From UBA8437 sp963580005 (GTDB taxonomy: Bacteria > Planctomycetota > Planctomycetia > Planctomycetales > Planctomycetaceae): 10,414 bases of DNA. The position numbers and the translations under genes were made by a program. Positions 6,301 through 10,414 of the stretch are shown here, piece by piece (the stretch's first letter is position 1; each line of letters begins with the position of its first letter). Location of the stretch: assembly GCA_963580005.1 (NCBI GenBank), contig CAUZJR010000171.1, forward strand, positions 1 to 10,414. Reading direction: 5' to 3'. A model generated the notes under the pieces. That model did no database searches. It saw only the letters and a program-made list of their open reading frames with translations, and was not told the DNA's origin.

Positions 6301-7042
6301 CGAGGACTTCGTGATTCTGGGGACCCCCTACGGACGACTCGAACGCTGGTTCGACAACCAGCAACGCACCTCCACGCTCGGCTCTCTGCCCGTACAGGGC
6401 CACCCCTTCGTCTACGGCAATCTCGGCGGCGCCCAGTCACTGGCGGCGACGTGGTGGGAATCGTCGTCGATGGCCGCAGGGATCAGCATCCCGATCTTCG
6501 CGATCGGCTGTGTGCTGCTGTTTACCCCGTGGACCAACCGGATGAGCGTGGTGCTGGTCGCCACCTTCATCGTGTCGCTGTTGTCGTTGTCGTACGCCGA
6601 CAGCGTCTACGAGTCGCTGCTGGCCGCTCGCTGGGGAATCGGATTCGGCGTGGCCGCATGGATGCTCGCCGCGGTGATCGGGTTCCAGCAATCAACCAGC
6701 GTCGCATCGGCTCTGGACAAGATGAAGCAGTCGATCGCAGGAATCGTCTCTCGCGACAAGCAGGCGGCCGCGGAGAGTTCCGACACCGAACCGGGCTATT
6801 CCTCAGCCGGGGAATCAGCCGGGGAATCAGCCGGGGAATCAGCCGGGGAATCAGCCGGTGACGCCGCCGCCACCGAGGGGTCCACGAGCGAGGATGCCGG
6901 CGATGCGGCACTAGCCGAGGACGACTCGGGCGACAGTCAGGAGGTCGATGATGGGCCAGGCGGAGCTGCCGGGGAGGAACCCGGCGGTGAGTCCGACCCG
7001 GATGCCTCGGACGAAGCGGATCAGGCGGAGTCTCAGCCGTGA
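3329..7042 (+). CDS. Giant exported beta-rich membrane protein with acidic SAGE-repeat tail (1237 aa), function unknown
   Basis: No enzyme motif is recognised. Order: signal peptide (residues 1-38: IRR, hydrophobic core LLAVTAVAAMLTAVAAVLLV, likely cleavage after PVHG); Ala/Lys/Pro linker (39-64); N-terminal module with YVPYKDLQSVF (70-80) and FLPYAEYLRLW (88-98), running to about residue 220; then a long region of alternating strands (about 220-1040) typical of stacked beta-sandwich modules. Two segments there, S492-E512 and S671-E691, are an ungapped internal repeat; a related unit follows at about 863-960. Three membrane helices come next (about 1048-1066, 1072-1091, 1102-1119), then a cytoplasmic tail very rich in Glu, Asp, Ser, Gly and Ala with a SAGE tandem repeat. 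The expected topology is bulk outside, tail inside. The next gene overlaps its stop by 4 nt and shares the N-terminal module. The start is chosen by the AGGGGG site. Planctomycete genomes hold many such uncharacterised proteins; a structural or scaffold role is only a guess. Confidence 0.85.
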   Translation: MRVFETVVVGIRRLLAVTAVAAMLTAVAAVLLVGPVHGQDATKKAAAQPVVKPAVKPVAAKAEKFEQWIYVPYKDLQSVFDKHPSAVFLPYAEYLRLWEAAGGSDQIAKGPPVEGVITQASYVATVDENLARIVATLTVQVLGKSWAEIPIQFGQAAIGRVTATRNGEATQVLLRGTGAGRYALLFPETGTHSVTLELTARIRASADGHSFELACPTVGMTTFELSVPRPEQAVDLTPRLVALPVEAAEGRTRVRARLGATPKITALWYPRVGQKPDMDLLTSVSNYQQISIRDGLVHTDVFLHHEVLRGELTELRIAVPPGHQILDVASTQAKIRKWTPVTEEKRQVVTVEFIGAVRGKFVLEVHTERPAPAMGAVFPVSGVDTAGIEKSTIDDPGMAIHGIHSLDAVRESGQVVLTHGTDLTLNVLPPRGLVRIEPGEVFASIRRPGGRSYKYFSPRFDLRVSYEPVQPRITVDHSTRLEFRDDELRSLSRLKYTVERAGVFEWKLQLPEGLELDGVTGDAYKEHTFDKASRLLTVVLAQRRQGALGLTINAHREFDGEAETVDISLPVIEPRGVVRENGTVSVYAPDAFEVITDEEKLSGIQPNRSGKVAAAVGRARLASTWQYTSYPTAEAARQLALPVTTRRRPTRLSATVATTANAKQQVVDVDSKVIFTVEYAGKDTFRIRVPESIGKDAQITSAKAPGGASTPVPIREKTAGDPEDGFVTWTIVMQQELTGPVAFDVSWDLKTGDGEGTEGTTVTVHPPEALDLDNENITGEVVIKKDDALEVKWPSSDTLADLGLEFIDVRELRLLPTGGSAAFRFHTQPVSIEISTRKFESEKVVQTVVSRALVEIVINKNGNASVRARYRLKSSERQRLRVDMPNGTSVSEVFVDQRKVLVEKAGGGPQVEDGWTAYSFNVAGTRTDEEFFLSIRYDLKQKEFFDSWFGSTETIKLPQIGGVGSDEQEVVTQELRTAVFVPREYKLVGVPEDFVILGTPYGRLERWFDNQQRTSTLGSLPVQGHPFVYGNLGGAQSLAATWWESSSMAAGISIPIFAIGCVLLFTPWTNRMSVVLVATFIVSLLSLSYADSVYESLLAARWGIGFGVAAWMLAAVIGFQQSTSVASALDKMKQSIAGIVSRDKQAAAESSDTEPGYSSAGESAGESAGESAGESAGDAAATEGSTSEDAGDAALAEDDSGDSQEVDDGPGGAAGEEPGGESDPDASDEADQAESQP
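6803..6858 (+). repeat. 12-bp in-frame tandem repeat encoding SAGE
   Basis: The unit TCAGCCGGGGAA occurs four times perfectly (6803-6814, 6815-6826, 6827-6838, 6839-6850), followed by a partial copy (6851-6858). Each unit encodes Ser-Ala-Gly-Glu in the acidic tail of the giant protein. Because the unit is a multiple of three, slippage would change tail length without breaking the frame. The lack of any base differences between copies suggests recent expansion. Confidence 0.95.
7024..7030 (+). promoter_or_regulatory. Ribosome binding site for the second giant gene, inside the first
   Basis: GGCGGAG lies 8 nt before the GTG at 7039, within the last codons of the upstream gene. It supports the GTG start and coupling through the GTGA overlap. 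The alternative in-frame ATG at 7063 has only AAGCGAG, with a short 4-nt spacer. Confidence 0.5.
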
Positions 7043-10000
7043 GTAAATCACAAGCGAGTCGGATGAGAATTTTGTGGGGCGTGCTGGTGGCGATGTGTCT
7101 TGCCGCCCCGGTGTTGGCCCAATCGGGCAAGGTCACGAAGCGTCCGCGGCGGGTGTTCATCCCGATCGAGGATCTGGGTGTGGTGATCGACCGCGACGGT
7201 CGCGGCGTGATGCTCGAGAAGGGTGAGTACACCGAGTTGCGTGCGCTGGCGGCCAAGAACGAGGCGACGCTCCCGCGGACTCCCGCGGCGTTGGCCTTGC
7301 GTGAAGTGATTTACACCGCGCGTCCCAGCGGCGACCAGTTGCTGATCGACGCATCGATCCGTTTCCAGCAGTTTGCACCAGGCTGGCAGTCGCTGCAGCT
7401 GCCTCTACGGGGGGTTTCGGTCGAGCGAGCTCTACTGGGTGGCAAGCCGGCTCGGGTGGCCCGATTCCAGTTGACCCGCAACAAGGCGACGGTTTCGGGG
7501 CTGGAGTTGTTCCACGAGAGTGTTGGCAGGTCGGTTTTGGAGTTGGGACTGTCGACACCTCTGGCGGCGGTGGGCAGTGATCGGGTCGCAGCATTTGGCC
7601 TGGTGCCCGCCGCGACGGCCTCGTTGGTGGTCCATCTACCGGCCGGCAAGCATTTGCTGGTCGACGGGCTGGCGGTGCGTCGACCTGCGGCGGCCGATCA
7701 GCCGGCGACTTACAGTCTGCCGGTGGGTGGTCGCAGTGACATCCGCCTGGCGGTGACCGACCGGCAGACCCAGCGAGCCGGCGACGCCCTGGTGTTCGCC
7801 TCGACGGCGTTCGGCATCGGGGTGGCTCCTGGGGAGGTGACCTGGCAGGCGGTGACGGGGCTGGAGGTTTTCGGCGAGGCGTTGGACGTGTTCGTGGCCA
7901 CCGTGCCCCGGACTCTGGAGATCACCGACGTATCTTCGAGCGGGCTGGAGAACTGGGAATTGGCCGACGATCCGGACAACCCGCGGCTGACGCGGATCAC
8001 GTTGCGGTACCGCCAGAGGTTCATCGGTTCGCGTCGCGTGACATTCCGGGGCGTGATGACGACCGCGGTCGGCCAATTGTGGCAGGTTCCTCGCCTGAGG
8101 CTCTCGGGTGTCACATCTCACATCGGCCAGGTCCTGGTCCATTCGCCTCCGGGTGTTCGCCTGCAATCGGGTCAGGCCACGGGAGTCCGCCGGGTTTCGG
8201 ATGTCACGATCCTGGCCAAGATCCCGGCCGGCAGCAGCGTGATACGGTTCGATGCGTGGCGCGAGGATTTCAACCTGTCGTTTGCGACGGAGACGAAGCG
8301 GCAGGAACTGCAGGCGGCGTTGGCGACGATCCTGAGTATTACCGACGACGGCCTGGACCTGGTGACCGATGCGACGATCGAGAGCCTGTTCTCGTCGCTG
8401 TTCCAGGTCGACTTTTCTCTTCCCGAGGGTTGGAACGTGACCGGGGTCCGTGTGGCGGGCAAGCCGGTCGCGTGGCAGCGATTGCCCGGGTCCGATGGTC
8501 GCCAGAGGTTGCGGGTGGCGTTTGCCAAGGCGATTCCCGAGGGGACCGAGGTGAGTGTCGCCGTGCTGGCTCACCACGATCTGGAAAACTGGCCGCTGGG
8601 AAGTGTGACCAGTCGCCAGGTGCCGCTTCCCGACATTGCACTTGAGATTGGTGGCAGTGATCCCGAGGACCGGGCGGGGTTGATCGTGGAGGGTCGATAC
8701 CTGATCCGGGCTCCGGACGTCTACGACGTCGTTGCCGACTCACTGGTGGGACTCGACCAGGCCAACCTGAAGCTGCCTGGCCAGCGGCTGGGCTACATGT
8801 ACCAGGCCCCGCGGGTGTCGGGCACGTTGCGGATCGGCCGTCGTCCGCCGCGGGTTTCGGCGGAATCCCTGACCGTGGCCCGTCTCGACCGCGAGACACT
8901 CTCGGCTCACCTCGAGTCTCACCTCGACATCCAGGGCGGTGGCTTGCGGGCCGTGGTGGTGGAACTGCCCGAGTCGGTGGGTTCGGACCTGAGATTTCGT
9001 GTGCTGGGCTCTACGACCCGAATCGTGGAACAATTGCCATCCGCCGCACAGGACGGGCGGCGTCGCTTCCGCCTGAAGCTTGACGAGTTCGCTCGCAACC
9101 GGCTGTCGTTGGCCGTGGACCTGACGATGGCTCGCGAAGCGGCCAGGGACAGCGAGTCGCGATTTCCGCTGCCAACGATGACGGTGGTGGGAGCCGAGCG
9201 GGACAACGGATTCGTGGCGATCGAGGCGGCTGATGATCAGCGGATCGACGTGACGGCGCTGGAACGGGCGGTCCGCGAGGGTCAGCCGGGTGCCGAGTTG
9301 GCCGAGATCGACCCGATCGACCTGCCGAGCTCGTCGTACCGGCCTCGCGAGCGGATCGTGAAGGCCTACCGGTACCTGGTGCCCGGTTACCAGGTCAGCC
9401 TGGGCGAGACTCGCTTCGATCATGGCACGGTGGCAAGGGCCGTGTGTCACGGCAGCACGGTGACCAGCATCCTGGCCCGGACCGGAGAAATGCAGCACCG
9501 TGCTTCGTTCGACCTGACGGCCGCCGGGGTCCAGAGCCTGGTGGTCGACCTGCGGGGTCGATCCGAGGAGCAGAGGTCTCTGTGGGCGGTGACCGTGGAC
9601 GGCCGACCGGTCAAGGCCCACCAGCGTCAGGGTGAGTCTCAGAGCAAGACCTTCGTGGTCGGGTGGCCGGTTGACGCCCGCGGAGCCGGACGGCACACGT
9701 TGCAGGTGTTCTATCGATCGGAGGTGGGTCACGAGATCCGTGGTTCGGATCGACTGGTACAGAATGCTCCGGTGGTATCGCTCAAGAGCGGCACCGGCGA
9801 TCCGGTGCCGATCGAAGTGCTCGAACAGGACTGGGTGCTGCACCATCCGTGGCAGACCCTGGTGGTGGCCTCCGACGGCCGCTTCATTCCCAGTGATGCT
9901 CTGAACCAGGTCAGCCTGCTGGGTGCGATGAGGGATTCGATGAGCAATCTCTCGCCGGACAACCTGCTCACGCGGCTGATCGTGCTGGTGATCGTGGCCG

Positions 10001-10414
10001 GTGGGATCGGGATCCTGACGCTCGCCTTTCGCCGCCGCCGCTATGTTGGCCTGGTGACCGCCGTGGGCGCGTTGTTGATACTGGGACTGGTCCTGCCGGC
10101 GATTCTGCTGATGGCTCCGTTGGGGGCGCGTCGCATGGCTCCGGGGGCAGACTCTTCGGTCGCCGCCACCGGGTCTGCGGCGGATGCCGACTTCGAGGCA
10201 CCGCAGGAAGCGGCCGAGGCCTCGACGGCGGAAGGCATCCTGCTGCAGATGGACGGAGCCGGCAGCATGGGTGGTGGTGGTGGTTTCGGTGGCGGCATGG
10301 GTGGTGGTGGCATGCCGGGTGGCGGCGGGGCGATGGGTGGTGAATCGGTCGACCAGTCTGACGCGGCGGCGACCTTCAGGGACACTCTCAGAAACGACGT
10401 GAAGTCGGACGGGC
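7039..10414 (+). CDS. Second giant exported beta-rich membrane protein with Gly/Met-rich tail (partial, at least 1125 aa), function unknown
   Basis: The frame is open without a stop from the GTG at 7039 to the right edge. Signal peptide: basic start, core ILWGVLVAMCLAAPVLA, likely cleavage after A27. The N-terminal module has RVFIPIEDLGVVID (38-51) and VMLEKGEYTELRAL (57-70) and runs to about residue 190; it matches the upstream protein. A beta-rich region to about 960 follows, with LPEGWNVTGVRVAGKPV (461-477) and VELPESVG (641-648) as module signatures. There are two membrane helices (about 977-998 and 1002-1028) separated by the basic loop FRRRRY, which the positive-inside rule puts in the cytoplasm. 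The tail is therefore expected outside; it includes a Gly/Met-rich stretch (1075-1101). The start could instead be ATG 7063, which keeps the signal peptide. The gene overlaps its neighbour by 4 nt, so both are one operon. I recognise no family with a known function. Confidence 0.83.
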   Translation, partial: MSKSQASRMRILWGVLVAMCLAAPVLAQSGKVTKRPRRVFIPIEDLGVVIDRDGRGVMLEKGEYTELRALAAKNEATLPRTPAALALREVIYTARPSGDQLLIDASIRFQQFAPGWQSLQLPLRGVSVERALLGGKPARVARFQLTRNKATVSGLELFHESVGRSVLELGLSTPLAAVGSDRVAAFGLVPAATASLVVHLPAGKHLLVDGLAVRRPAAADQPATYSLPVGGRSDIRLAVTDRQTQRAGDALVFASTAFGIGVAPGEVTWQAVTGLEVFGEALDVFVATVPRTLEITDVSSSGLENWELADDPDNPRLTRITLRYRQRFIGSRRVTFRGVMTTAVGQLWQVPRLRLSGVTSHIGQVLVHSPPGVRLQSGQATGVRRVSDVTILAKIPAGSSVIRFDAWREDFNLSFATETKRQELQAALATILSITDDGLDLVTDATIESLFSSLFQVDFSLPEGWNVTGVRVAGKPVAWQRLPGSDGRQRLRVAFAKAIPEGTEVSVAVLAHHDLENWPLGSVTSRQVPLPDIALEIGGSDPEDRAGLIVEGRYLIRAPDVYDVVADSLVGLDQANLKLPGQRLGYMYQAPRVSGTLRIGRRPPRVSAESLTVARLDRETLSAHLESHLDIQGGGLRAVVVELPESVGSDLRFRVLGSTTRIVEQLPSAAQDGRRRFRLKLDEFARNRLSLAVDLTMAREAARDSESRFPLPTMTVVGAERDNGFVAIEAADDQRIDVTALERAVREGQPGAELAEIDPIDLPSSSYRPRERIVKAYRYLVPGYQVSLGETRFDHGTVARAVCHGSTVTSILARTGEMQHRASFDLTAAGVQSLVVDLRGRSEEQRSLWAVTVDGRPVKAHQRQGESQSKTFVVGWPVDARGAGRHTLQVFYRSEVGHEIRGSDRLVQNAPVVSLKSGTGDPVPIEVLEQDWVLHHPWQTLVVASDGRFIPSDALNQVSLLGAMRDSMSNLSPDNLLTRLIVLVIVAGGIGILTLAFRRRRYVGLVTAVGALLILGLVLPAILLMAPLGARRMAPGADSSVAATGSAADADFEAPQEAAEASTAEGILLQMDGAGSMGGGGGFGGGMGGGGMPGGGGAMGGESVDQSDAAATFRDTLRNDVKSDG
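10261..10341 (+). repeat. GGT/GGC-rich low-complexity tract encoding a Gly/Met segment
   Basis: Twenty-seven codons, of which 19 are Gly and 4 are Met, with single Phe, Pro, Ser and two Ala. It follows the two membrane helices of the second giant protein. Codons alternate between GGT and GGC, so this is not a pure microsatellite. Such tracts are flexible or sticky linkers; no specific role can be assigned. Confidence 0.85.

Noticed and set aside
4790..6403. Long open frame on the - strand (537 codons)
   Set aside because: Same reason: His/Arg/Leu-rich shadow of the first giant gene, with no motif and no ribosome site.
6803..6858. CRISPR-like direct repeats
   Set aside because: Units are 12 bp, contiguous and in frame within a gene; there are no spacers.
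8740..9846. Open frame of 368 codons on the - strand opposite the second giant gene
   Set aside because: Composition is that of a shadow, and the + frame is uninterrupted and has module signatures.

Overview
This GC-rich, densely packed chromosomal window most resembles a planctomycete. The pointers are a membrane receptor Ser/Thr kinase with a helical C-terminal part outside the kinase fold, a ParA-type ATPase without a ParB beside it, and two very large exported proteins built of beta-rich modules with no recognisable enzyme. The lineage is an inference from gene style; there is no rRNA or other marker.

Left block (1-2035, + strand): the 3' part of a transmembrane Ser/Thr kinase, then apt (adenine phosphoribosyltransferase), then a 121-aa helical protein of unknown function. 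Both junctions are 8-nt overlaps of the form ATGARTGA, so the three genes are probably one translationally coupled operon. A short gap (2036-2129) holds the best promoter in the window (TTGCGC, 17 bp, TATACT). It drives a monocistronic orphan ParA/Soj/MinD-family ATPase (2130-2948).

Middle (2949-3328): a non-coding stretch of about 380 bp. Its first third is a palindrome-rich element, about 132 bp long, with nested inverted repeats and mutually exclusive hairpins. It looks like a REP- or MITE-type dispersed element. The rest is leader DNA for the next gene.

Right block (3329-10414): two consecutive giant genes joined by a 4-nt GTGA overlap. The first encodes 1237 aa: signal peptide, long extracytoplasmic beta-rich region, three C-terminal membrane helices and a very acidic tail with a SAGE tandem repeat. 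The second runs off the right edge after 1125 codons: signal peptide, long beta-rich region, two membrane helices around an Arg-rich loop, then a Gly/Met-rich tail. Their N-terminal 150-190 residues align almost without gaps, so they look like paralogues specialised into a pair, plausibly partners in one envelope complex. This pair is the best candidate in the window for an undescribed system. Its function cannot be read from the sequence.
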